In this document: positions 1-6,270 of the stretch, in pieces | Numbering within the stretch: position 1 is the first letter of the stretch | How the letters are laid out: the number at the start of each line of letters is the position of its first letter | Origin: Candidatus Gastranaerophilales bacterium | GTDB taxonomy: Bacteria > Cyanobacteriota > Vampirovibrionia > Gastranaerophilales > Gastranaerophilaceae | Length of the DNA: 14,004 nt | Assembly: GCA_910587175.1 (NCBI GenBank) | Contig: CAJULH010000052.1 | Location: 1 to 14,004 of the forward strand | Direction of reading: 5' to 3' | The notes under the pieces: model-generated | The model's input: only the letters and a program-made list of their open reading frames with translations | The model's database searches: none | What the model was told of the DNA's origin: nothing | Made by a program: the position numbers and the translations under genes

Positions 1-3
1 GAT

Positions 4-291
4 CTAATCCATAGAACGAACAAGCATTATGAAATTTATAATGTCTAAGACCAAAAGTATGGTATCTTTTATTTTTCCGCAATTTATTTTTTTCACAGTT
101 GAAAAACCCTGGTTAAAGTTTTTCAACTTTAAATTTACATCCTTCAATGTTTCAAGGGTGCCTTTAGCTTCAATATTTACAGCTTCAAGACAATTTCTAG
201 CCTTATCCTCAAGGTAAATTAATCCCCAAACTATTAAACTTGTGATTATAAGTTCAAATATAATTATTAAGATGTAGCCAAATTCTATCAT
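4..291 (-). CDS. Small two-segment membrane protein, unknown function
   Basis: A complete 95-residue reading frame with an ATG start and TAG stop. Residues 5-27 form a strong hydrophobic segment and residues 75-91 a second one. Between them lies a Lys/Glu/Leu-rich stretch (about 29-70) that looks helical and coiled-coil prone. The layout recalls small bacterial membrane proteins of the DUF948 type, but I see no diagnostic motif, so that is only a resemblance. There is no Shine-Dalgarno sequence. Instead a perfect TATAAT lies on the minus strand at 303-298, exactly six bases before the ATG, which would make the mRNA leaderless. It is divergent from murT and shares its promoter core. Function is unknown, and the gene call rests on the promoter fit and the coherent membrane topology. 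Confidence 0.6.
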   Translation of the reverse strand: MIEFGYILIIIFELIITSLIVWGLIYLEDKARNCLEAVNIEAKGTLETLKDVNLKLKNFNQGFSTVKKINCGKIKDTILLVLDIINFIMLVRSMD

Positions 292-297
292 TCATGT

Positions 298-305
298 ATT
301 ATAAT
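298..305. promoter_or_regulatory. Symmetric bidirectional -10 element
   Basis: The octamer ATTATAAT reads as a perfect TATAAT in both directions: 300-305 on plus, toward murT, and 303-298 on minus, toward the small membrane gene. No good -35 hexamer is visible on either side. Predicted transcription starts are near 312 on plus, just before the murT ribosome binding site, and near 291 on minus, at the ATG itself. Confidence 0.5.
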
Positions 306-312
306 TTATATT

Positions 313-319
313 AAAGGAG
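313..319 (+). promoter_or_regulatory. Ribosome binding site of murT, with unusually long spacing
   Basis: AAAGGAG is a good Shine-Dalgarno sequence, but the only conventional in-frame start is the GTG at 335, fifteen bases downstream. An in-frame ATA at 326 sits at a better distance (six bases). It would be a very rare initiator, so GTG is preferred. Confidence 0.55.
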
Positions 320-334
320 TATTCTATACATAAA

Positions 335-1729
335 GTGGATTATTTTAGAACCGTGCCAAATTTTAACAAAGCTTTGAAAAATACCCATAGAGTTTATTCG
401 CTTCTAAAGAAGTTTCACTTTGAAGGGACAAGTTTTCCCGGGAAAATTTTAAGAAAAAATTATAAAAATTTTCTGACAGACGCACAGGATTATGCTATTT
501 CAGACCGTTTTGCAATTACCGGCACAAACGGAAAAACTACAACCGCGGGTATTTTAGCCCAAATTTTAAAAGAAGCCGAGCATTCTGTTATTCATAACGA
601 ACTTGGCGCAAATATGCCAAACGGCATTGCGACAGCCGTTGCCTTGGGGTTGTACAAAATTTTAAAAGATAATCCGGTTCAGCGCATAGATAACTATGTT
701 ATAGAATGCGATGAAGCATACCTTGCCACTTTATTTGAAGAGATGAAGTTTGATTATCTTCTTGTTACAAATCTCTTTCGTGATCAGTTGGATAGATATG
801 GCGAACTTGATATAACAAAAAAGAAAATTCAAAAAGGCATTGAGTTAAACGAAGATATAACACTAATTTTAAATGCAGATGATCCGACACTTTCAGATAT
901 TGACCATAAATTAGCCGATGGCAGACAAAGAAAAAAAATCTACTACGGCATTGAAAATATTACTTTTGCAGGATATGATAAAATTTCAAAAAGTCCGTCT
1001 GAGACTATATATTGTTCCAAATGCACATTGCCTTTGCAATATAAAAAAAGGTTTTATTCCCAGCTTGGCAAATGGTATTGTGCCTGCGGGAACAAGCGCA
1101 CGGAGCCCGATATAAAGGCAGATGTGAAGGTTTTTCCTGACCATTTTTATCTTTACATCACATACAAAGAAAAATCTTACAATTTTAAGGTAAATTTAAC
1201 AGGTTTATACAATGCCTATAATGCGCTTGGGGCAATATCATGTGCGTTGATAAACGGGGTTGAGCGGAGATTTATTGATAAAGCTCTTGAAAATTATAAA
1301 CCCGCATTTGGCAGAAATGAGACCGTATATTTAAAAGGAAAACCTGCAACTGTTTATTTAATTAAAAATCCCGTAGGTGCAAGTGAAGTTTTACGCGGGC
1401 TGAAAAATATTGAAAACACAAATATTTTAATATCCATAAATGATAATTATGCAGATGGCAGGGATGTCAGCTGGCTTTGGGATTCTGATTTTGAAAGTCT
1501 GAGAGATTTTAAGGGAAATTTCTTTTTAACAGGTTCCCGTGCGGATGATATGGCGCTCCGGCTAAAATATGCAGGGTGTGATACAGGCTCTATTTTAATT
1601 GATTCAAATATCAGACGCTCTTTGGAAGATGCTGTTGATAAGCTGCATTTCAACGAAAAGCTTGTAATTTTAACAACATACACATCTCTTTTAAAAATGA
1701 CAAAATTATTTAAAGGGATGAAGAAATAA
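335..1729 (+). CDS. murT: MurT, Mur-ligase subunit of lipid II isoglutaminyl synthase
   Basis: This is the 464-residue ligase subunit that, with the glutaminase GatD, amidates the alpha-carboxyl of D-Glu in the lipid II stem peptide (D-isoglutamine formation) at the cytoplasmic face of the membrane. The ATP-binding P-loop GTNGKTT is at residues 63-69 and the Mur-ligase block TNLFRDQLDRYGE at 145-157. A four-cysteine zinc-ribbon insertion typical of MurT lies at C227, C230, C249 and C251. The C-terminal DUF1727 domain starts near 325 (GRNE) and holds the conserved block DGRDVSWLWD (374-383). In this family an Asp of the C-terminal domain completes the GatD catalytic triad. Length is close to the roughly 440 residues usual for the family. 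The start is the GTG at 335. gatD, normally directly adjacent, is absent: a non-coding inverted-repeat element follows. Confidence 0.93.
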   Translation: MDYFRTVPNFNKALKNTHRVYSLLKKFHFEGTSFPGKILRKNYKNFLTDAQDYAISDRFAITGTNGKTTTAGILAQILKEAEHSVIHNELGANMPNGIATAVALGLYKILKDNPVQRIDNYVIECDEAYLATLFEEMKFDYLLVTNLFRDQLDRYGELDITKKKIQKGIELNEDITLILNADDPTLSDIDHKLADGRQRKKIYYGIENITFAGYDKISKSPSETIYCSKCTLPLQYKKRFYSQLGKWYCACGNKRTEPDIKADVKVFPDHFYLYITYKEKSYNFKVNLTGLYNAYNALGAISCALINGVERRFIDKALENYKPAFGRNETVYLKGKPATVYLIKNPVGASEVLRGLKNIENTNILISINDNYADGRDVSWLWDSDFESLRDFKGNFFLTGSRADDMALRLKYAGCDTGSILIDSNIRRSLEDAVDKLHFNEKLVILTTYTSLLKMTKLFKGMKK

Positions 1730-1771
1730 TCGCTTTTAATGAATATGATGCGGCACAATATTCTCCGCTTT

Positions 1772-1872
1772 AGATATTTAAGTTATTCAGACACGGCGCG
1801 AAGCCCCATATCATTCGCAAGCTCTGTTTAATCTATGCGTTGCAATCTTTTAAGCGCATAACTTAAATATCT
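1772..1872. repeat. Intergenic element with 15-bp perfect inverted arms
   Basis: AGATATTTAAGTTAT at 1772-1786 is exactly reverse-complementary to 1858-1872, enclosing 71 bases. Inside are two further short pairings: GCGAA (1798-1802) with TTCGC (1814-1818), and TATGCG (1834-1839) with CGCATA (1855-1860). The second competes with the long arm for three bases. It fills most of the 219-base gap between murT and the convergent gene. There is no U-run after either arm, so it is not a standard terminator. It could be a miniature insertion element, a REP-like repeat or a structured RNA. Confidence 0.55.
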
Positions 1873-1887
1873 TCCATTTTGAATATT

Positions 1888-1917
1888 AAAAAGGCTCCTG
1901 ATTTTCTCAAAGAGCCT
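1888..1917 (-). terminator. Rho-independent terminator of the 1949-3294 operon
   Basis: Read on the minus strand, AGGCTC (1917-1912) pairs with GAGCCT (1897-1892), with a short inner TGA/TCA pairing, and runs straight into five T (1892-1888). It lies 32 bases past the stop of the gene ending at 1949. Confidence 0.7.
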
Positions 1918-1948
1918 CTCTTCTAAAATGTTTTTCTTATCAATTAAA

Positions 1949-2248
1949 TTATGCTTTTTTCGCTGTAAATTGCTTAATTAATTCCGGTAGTTTCTTAATG
2001 TTTTCAATTGTCAGGGTAAAAAGTTTATGCATTTTCGAAACTGCCGCTTTAAATATATCCGAATTTACAAAATTGCTTAATCCTTTTCTTGCAGCATCAA
2101 ATATATTTTTGGCACCTTGTTGCATTTTTCCCATATCAGGTCTGCCTGTGAAATTTAATGCGCCTGATGAGGTATTCATTCTTCTTGGAGCCCTTACTCT
2201 TTCAACATTCAGGGCATTTAAGCCATTTGACTGTATAGGTGTAATCAT
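1949..2248 (-). CDS. Small hypothetical protein with N-terminal FTG motif
   Basis: A 99-residue basic protein of unknown function. The first 40 residues are polar and look disordered, with a short NFTGRP motif at residues 32-37. Residues 40-99 look like amphipathic helices rich in Lys, Phe and Leu. No signal peptide or clear membrane segment is visible. The ATG at 2248 is preceded at five bases by AAAGGA. The gene starts 14 bases after the stop of the upstream gene on the same strand (2263-3294) and is followed by a terminator, so the two are very likely co-transcribed. The F-x-G motif near the N terminus recurs in two other hypothetical proteins of this window, which suggests a shared class. 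No domain is recognised. Confidence 0.72.
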   Translation of the reverse strand: MITPIQSNGLNALNVERVRAPRRMNTSSGALNFTGRPDMGKMQQGAKNIFDAARKGLSNFVNSDIFKAAVSKMHKLFTLTIENIKKLPELIKQFTAKKA

Positions 2249-2262
2249 TACTTTCCTTTAAT

Positions 2263-3294
2263 CTAGCAATCAAGGTTTTCTTTTGCCATTTTTGTAAATG
2301 TGTGCAATGCTTCTTCGCCCATTGCTCTTAACGTTGCAGCTGAACCTTTTGCCTGAATGTGTGCAATAACAGCTTCTTCCGTTACTTCTTTATTGTTTAG
2401 GTCTGTTGCATCGTCCATAACGTCGCCTGCTTTTAAGCCTGCGCCTACTGCACCTGCACCTGCGAGCGTTGAATCAATAGCGCTTGCACCGTCTGTAATG
2501 CCATGTCCGCTTAATACTTTTTCAACCTTTGCAGCGTTTTCAAGACCTTCTTCAGTATTGCCAAATAATTTTGTAATAAAACCATGTAATTTACTACTTG
2601 TATTAAATTCACCATTGGCTTTGTTTAAATGTGCTTTAATGCCTTCTGCTAAGCCATCAAGATCCTCGACTGCAATATTTTCTTCAGGATTAGTATATTT
2701 ACTAATTATATCTTTAATGTTTTCAACAGTTTTTTGGGCACTTTTTGAAAGACCTTCGCTGTTATCAACAAATTCTTGTAAATCTTCGGCTGTAACATTA
2801 ACTCTTTTGCCACTTTTGCTTGTTTCTGTAATTGTGCCAAGAACATCTCTGAAAAAGTCTCTGGATTGAGTTTCGGCTCTTTTAATTTCTTTACCGTTTA
2901 ATACAGTTTGAACCTTTTGTAATAAAAAACCACCTAAGTCTTTTGCATCATCTGCAACTTGGAATTTTTCTGTACCGGTAACTTTATTTGCAATTTTTTT
3001 ACCTGTATTGATAACGGATTCAGTTAATCCATTCAATAATTTTTGGTTTTTTGCAAATGCTAAAGAGAGACCAGCCGTACCCAAAACACTGAGTCCGATT
3101 GCTGCATATTCAAAATTTATATCTTTTTTAATTATCTTTTGAGCTTCCGGTGATAAACTCATATAGTCTACACCATATTTCTCCATCGCCCTTTTTTGAA
3201 TGTGTTTGCTAACCTTAGGCTGTTTTTCAGCTTTATCAGCCTTCTTTGCACGTCCGAAACTAACATTTGAACCTATTGCATTTACAGATGACAT
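2263..3294 (-). CDS. Hypothetical protein, Ala/Gly-rich with one membrane-like segment
   Basis: A 343-residue protein of unknown function. The start is set at the ATG at 3294 because GAAAGGAAG lies at good distance just upstream. An ATG eight codons earlier (3318) would place this ribosome binding site inside the gene. The N terminus MSSVNAIGSNVSFGRAKK carries a short FG-R motif (13-15) similar to the FTG motif of two other proteins here. Residues 20-60 are highly charged and residues 62-80 form a hydrophobic, Ala/Gly-rich segment that could span or insert in a membrane. The middle (about 130-260) is helical and charged. Residues 270-292 are small-residue-rich, and the protein ends in Cys. 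First gene of a two-gene operon with 1949-2248. No known domain is recognised. Confidence 0.78.
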   Translation of the reverse strand: MSSVNAIGSNVSFGRAKKADKAEKQPKVSKHIQKRAMEKYGVDYMSLSPEAQKIIKKDINFEYAAIGLSVLGTAGLSLAFAKNQKLLNGLTESVINTGKKIANKVTGTEKFQVADDAKDLGGFLLQKVQTVLNGKEIKRAETQSRDFFRDVLGTITETSKSGKRVNVTAEDLQEFVDNSEGLSKSAQKTVENIKDIISKYTNPEENIAVEDLDGLAEGIKAHLNKANGEFNTSSKLHGFITKLFGNTEEGLENAAKVEKVLSGHGITDGASAIDSTLAGAGAVGAGLKAGDVMDDATDLNNKEVTEEAVIAHIQAKGSAATLRAMGEEALHTFTKMAKENLDC

Positions 3295-3362
3295 AATCTT
3301 CTTCCTTTCACACACCATGATAAAAGCGTATGAATCTTAAATATTGCTATTTTCATGAAGTT

Positions 3363-3382
3363 TTGTAAACAAATTGTTACAA
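3363..3382. promoter_or_regulatory. Short dyad upstream of the 2263-3294 gene, possible operator
   Basis: TTGTAA (3363-3368) and TTACAA (3377-3382) form a 6-8-6 inverted repeat. It lies between a minus-strand TATAAT (3419-3414) and the gene start at 3294, so a regulator bound here would sit in the early transcribed region. AT-rich DNA produces such dyads by chance, so this is a weak call. Confidence 0.25.
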
Positions 3383-3413
3383 TTCTCCCGAAAATTTTTC
3401 CTAACGTTTCATT

Positions 3414-3419
3414 ATTATA
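3414..3419 (-). promoter_or_regulatory. Candidate -10 box of the 2263-3294 operon
   Basis: The minus strand reads TATAAT here, 15 bases past the rarA stop. A start near 3407 would give a leader of about 110 bases containing the 3363-3382 dyad and the ribosome binding site near 3303. No good -35 hexamer is visible. No terminator is visible after rarA, so read-through from rarA is also possible. Confidence 0.35.
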
Positions 3420-3433
3420 CAACAAAATGTAAA

Positions 3434-4675
3434 TTAGTGGAAATATTTTTTATCTTTTAGCTCATCGGGCATAAACTGTTGTCTGTATTCAGTGTCATTG
3501 TGTGTATAAACGTATCCTTCGCCAAAGCCGTATTTTTTTGCATCCTTATAATGTGCATCTCTTAAATGCATTGGCGGCGGGAAATCAAGTCCTGATTGTA
3601 TATCCGCCATAGCTTCATCTATAGCCATTATAGCCCTGTTTGATTTTTTGGCACGGGCTGTAAATTCTGTTGCCTGCGCAAGAACAATTCTGCATTCGGG
3701 CATGCCAAGAGTTTCCACAGCTTTCAAAGCGGCTTCAGCAATTAAAAATGCTCTAAAATCTGCATTTCCGACATCTTCGCTGGCGCAAACAATCAAACGC
3801 CTTGCAATGACTCTCGGATCTTCACCGTTTGCAAGCATTTTTGCCAAATAATATATTGCAGCATCAGGGTCTGAGCCTCTCATGGATTTTTGATAAGCCG
3901 AAAGACAGTCGTAGTGTCCCTGTCTGTCATATCTTGCCGTATTTTTCTGGAGCAAATCTTCAACAATTTTTTTATTGACCGTGGCATTTTGGTTTTTACC
4001 GTCTCCGTATGCTGCAAAGTAAGAATTTTCAACAGTATTGAGTGCGTATCTTGCATCTCCTGCGGATAAATTTACAATTGTATCAATTGCTTCTTCTTCA
4101 ACCACTACAGGCATTTTAGCATAATTTTCTTTTAGATAATTAAATCCTTTTTCAACAATTTTTCTAATGCTTGTTTCATCAATTCTGTTTAACATTATGA
4201 CCTGTGCACGGCTTAAAAGTGCCGGTACCACCTGAAAAGACGGGTTTTCTGTGGTAGAGCCTATCAGATGAAACGTTCCGTTTTCAATATGCGGCAAAAG
4301 GGCATCCTGCTGGGTTTTAGAATATCTGTGGATTTCATCAATAAAAAGAATCGTACGAACCCCGCTTCTTAAATTTTCTTTAGCATTTAAAACCGCGTCT
4401 TTTACATCCTTTACCCCGGACGTAACCGCAGAAAGCTCCAGAAAATTTGCATTATGATAATTTGCAATTAGTCTTGCAAGAGTAGTTTTGCCGCAACCCG
4501 GAGGACCCCAAAGTATCAGGGAAAACAATCTTTTTGCCTTTAGTAAATTATTTATTGGCGAATTTTCGTTTATTACATTTGTCTGACCCAGAAATTCATC
4601 AAGATTTTTGGGTCTTAAAAGTGCCGCCAGAGGAGTTTGCTTATTATTTTCTTCAAGATTATCAAACAAATTCAT
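3434..4675 (-). CDS. rarA: RarA/MgsA, replication-associated recombination AAA+ ATPase
   Basis: A 413-residue AAA+ ATPase related to clamp-loader and RuvB-type enzymes. The family acts as a tetramer at stalled replication forks and associates with single-strand binding protein. The N-terminal RPKNLDEFLGQ block (21-31) is followed by Walker A GPPGCGKTT (57-65), Walker B ILFIDEIHR (109-117), sensor 1 STTENPS (140-146), a probable arginine finger R156 in LLSRAQ, and sensor 2 GDARYALN (206-213). The C-terminal MgsA oligomerisation region is recognisable from KSMRGSDPDAAIYYLAKM (263-280) through ASEDVGNAD (298-306). Length matches the family and all catalytic motifs are intact. There is no Shine-Dalgarno sequence. 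A TAAGAT box on the minus strand lies six bases before the ATG, pointing to a leaderless transcript. Divergent from the solute-binding protein gene. Confidence 0.95.
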   Translation of the reverse strand: MNLFDNLEENNKQTPLAALLRPKNLDEFLGQTNVINENSPINNLLKAKRLFSLILWGPPGCGKTTLARLIANYHNANFLELSAVTSGVKDVKDAVLNAKENLRSGVRTILFIDEIHRYSKTQQDALLPHIENGTFHLIGSTTENPSFQVVPALLSRAQVIMLNRIDETSIRKIVEKGFNYLKENYAKMPVVVEEEAIDTIVNLSAGDARYALNTVENSYFAAYGDGKNQNATVNKKIVEDLLQKNTARYDRQGHYDCLSAYQKSMRGSDPDAAIYYLAKMLANGEDPRVIARRLIVCASEDVGNADFRAFLIAEAALKAVETLGMPECRIVLAQATEFTARAKKSNRAIMAIDEAMADIQSGLDFPPPMHLRDAHYKDAKKYGFGEGYVYTHNDTEYRQQFMPDELKDKKYFH

Positions 4676-4677
4676 TG

Positions 4678-4687
4678 TATAATCTTA
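4678..4687. promoter_or_regulatory. Overlapping divergent -10 boxes in a 14-bp intergenic gap
   Basis: TATAATCTTA contains TATAAT on plus (4678-4683) and TAAGAT on minus (4687-4682). On each strand the hexamer is followed by exactly six bases and then the ATG (4690 on plus, 4675 on minus). Neither start has a Shine-Dalgarno sequence. This geometry predicts leaderless mRNAs in both directions from one shared promoter core. Confidence 0.55.
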
Positions 4688-4689
4688 TC

Positions 4690-6096
4690 ATGGTAAAGAA
4701 AATTTTAATAATATTGGTTTTATTTAGTCTTCTTGGCGGAATTGCAGCGTCAGGATATTATATTTATAAAGAAGGCGGGTTTAATGCTGCTTTGGGGTTA
4801 TTTAAAACTCCGGATATAAAAAAGCAGGGTATTTTGCCCAACGGATGTGTTGTAGATAAACTTCCAAAGCCGCAGTTTAAAAATTTGTTTGATAAAATGT
4901 TTAAGTTTCAAAAAAAACCGTCAGTGTTTACATTTTGGACAATTCAGCTTAAGGCTCCTGCAGGGCATTTTATGGATGAAAACATTGAAGCATTTAAAAA
5001 ACTTCATCCCGATATTGAAGTTGTGTGGGTTGATATTCCTATTGCAGAGGCTCAAAAAAGGACTCTTGCAGCTGTGCTTTCCGGGAACCCGCCGGATTTA
5101 ATAAACCTCAACCCGGATTTTTCTTCCCTTCTTGCCCAAAAAGGGATTCTTGAATATTTTACAGAAGATGAAACTGAAAGTTTCCATCCGGAACTTATAA
5201 ATAAATTGAAGTATAACGGCAACATTTTTGCCCTTCCTTTTTATGCTACAAGTCCCGTAACTGTATATAATGCAGGAGTTTTAGACAAATGTTTTGAACA
5301 TGGATATCCTGTAATTGCAAGCTATGAAGATATTTATAGCATGTCAGGTGAAATTAAAAACTGTACTGATAAGCCTGCAATTGTGATGAATCTGAATGAA
5401 AACGATACTTTTGCCAAAATTCTAAATAAATATGACATTTCAAAATTTGAAACCGAAGAGGAATCAAAGGCGCTGACTCACGTTGTGCGTATGTTTGACG
5501 ATATGTATAAAAAAGGATATTTGCCAAAAGATACGCTGACACTAAACCATAGGGAAGTTATAGAGCAATATATGGCAAAAAATGCGGCATTTATTGTTGC
5601 GGGGTCAAATTTTATCAAAATGATAAAAGAAAATGCACCTGATGTTTATAAAAATTCTGAAATTACAAACCAGCTGACATCGCCCGATGGCAAATATGAT
5701 GTAGGCTTAATGAATTTTGTGATTCCAAAAAATGCTAAAAATAAAGTTCTTGCAAAAGAGTTTGCTTTTATGCTTTTGAATAAAGAAAACCAGTTGAAGT
5801 TTACAAAACTTACAAATACTCTTCCTGCAAATCTTGAGGTGCTTTTAGATGATTATTTTATTGAATGTCCTGATGATTTGACTGAAAAATCCCGCTGTAT
5901 CGGCGCAAGCCAGCTAAATTCCCTTGTGCAGGAAGATTTTGGCTATAAGAATAAAAAAGCAATAAACGATACTTTAAACAAGGCACTTGAAGAGATATTA
6001 CTGAATGATGAAAATTCCGGGAAAATTTCTGATGAAAGACTTGAAAAAAAACTTAAAAAATTACAAAATGAAATAAGAGCCCTGAAAAAGGACTGA
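4690..6096 (+). CDS. Extracellular solute-binding protein, family 1 (sugar-type ABC importer)
   Basis: A 468-residue protein that probably binds a sugar or related solute outside the cytoplasmic membrane for an ABC importer. Residues 4-25 form a hydrophobic signal or anchor segment after a Lys-containing start. There is no lipobox cysteine, so it may be anchored by this segment or cleaved by signal peptidase I. The family-1 pattern FTFWTIQL (80-87), then IEAFKKLHPDIEVVWVDIP (99-117) and the GNPPDLINL block (132-140), is typical of MalE/UgpB-like proteins. The C terminus (449-468) is a Lys/Glu-rich coiled-coil-like tail. The ATG at 4690 is chosen because a longer frame from 4534 would lie inside rarA and would bury the signal segment. 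A TATAAT six bases upstream suggests leaderless translation. No permease or ATPase gene is adjacent, so the ligand is unknown. Confidence 0.85.
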   Translation: MVKKILIILVLFSLLGGIAASGYYIYKEGGFNAALGLFKTPDIKKQGILPNGCVVDKLPKPQFKNLFDKMFKFQKKPSVFTFWTIQLKAPAGHFMDENIEAFKKLHPDIEVVWVDIPIAEAQKRTLAAVLSGNPPDLINLNPDFSSLLAQKGILEYFTEDETESFHPELINKLKYNGNIFALPFYATSPVTVYNAGVLDKCFEHGYPVIASYEDIYSMSGEIKNCTDKPAIVMNLNENDTFAKILNKYDISKFETEEESKALTHVVRMFDDMYKKGYLPKDTLTLNHREVIEQYMAKNAAFIVAGSNFIKMIKENAPDVYKNSEITNQLTSPDGKYDVGLMNFVIPKNAKNKVLAKEFAFMLLNKENQLKFTKLTNTLPANLEVLLDDYFIECPDDLTEKSRCIGASQLNSLVQEDFGYKNKKAINDTLNKALEEILLNDENSGKISDERLEKKLKKLQNEIRALKKD

Positions 6097-6131
6097 TGCT
6101 TTGAAACTTGACAATCTGTATATTTACCTGC

Positions 6132-6148
6132 GCAATCAAATAGATTGC
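6132..6148 (+). other. Small hairpin after the solute-binding protein gene
   Basis: GCAATC (6132-6137) pairs with GATTGC (6143-6148) across a five-base loop, 36 bases past the stop at 6096. There is no U-run after it. It could protect the 3' end of the transcript or be a weak terminator. Confidence 0.3.
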
Positions 6149-6158
6149 AAAATCCGTT

Positions 6159-6197
6159 AAAAAAAGGGGCAAAGCGGTTACTATGTATCTTCGCCCC
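6159..6197 (-). terminator. Rho-independent terminator for the glycine-rich prepilin gene
   Basis: On the minus strand GGGGCGAAG (6197-6189) pairs with CTTTGCCCC (6174-6166), with one mismatch, followed directly by seven T (6165-6159). It lies 73 bases past the stop of the gene ending at 6271. On the plus strand the hairpin has no U-run, so it probably serves mainly the minus gene. Confidence 0.75.
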
Positions 6198-6224
6198 GAT
6201 AACGTTGTTTTATCTAAATATTTG

Positions 6225-6265
6225 ATGTTGTCCTGAATGAATTTGTTTCATTTACAGGACAACAT
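6225..6265. other. Long perfect hairpin at the 3' end of the glycine-rich gene
   Basis: ATGTTGTCCTG (6225-6235) pairs perfectly with CAGGACAACAT (6255-6265). The stem continues as AATGAA (6236-6241) with TTCATT (6247-6252) after a two-base bulge. It lies five bases beyond the stop codon at 6271 and ahead of the U-run terminator. It may act as a 3' mRNA stabiliser or a bidirectional transcription barrier. Confidence 0.5.
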
Positions 6266-6270
6266 ATTGT

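Noticed and set aside
3295..3318. Upstream ATG at 3318 for the 343-residue protein
   Set aside because: The GAAAGGAAG ribosome binding site lies between this ATG and the one at 3294, so translation most likely begins at 3294.
4534..4689. Longer start of the solute-binding protein at 4534
   Set aside because: It would lie inside rarA on the opposite strand, has no ribosome binding site and would bury the signal segment 52 residues in. ATG 4690 has a fitting -10 box.
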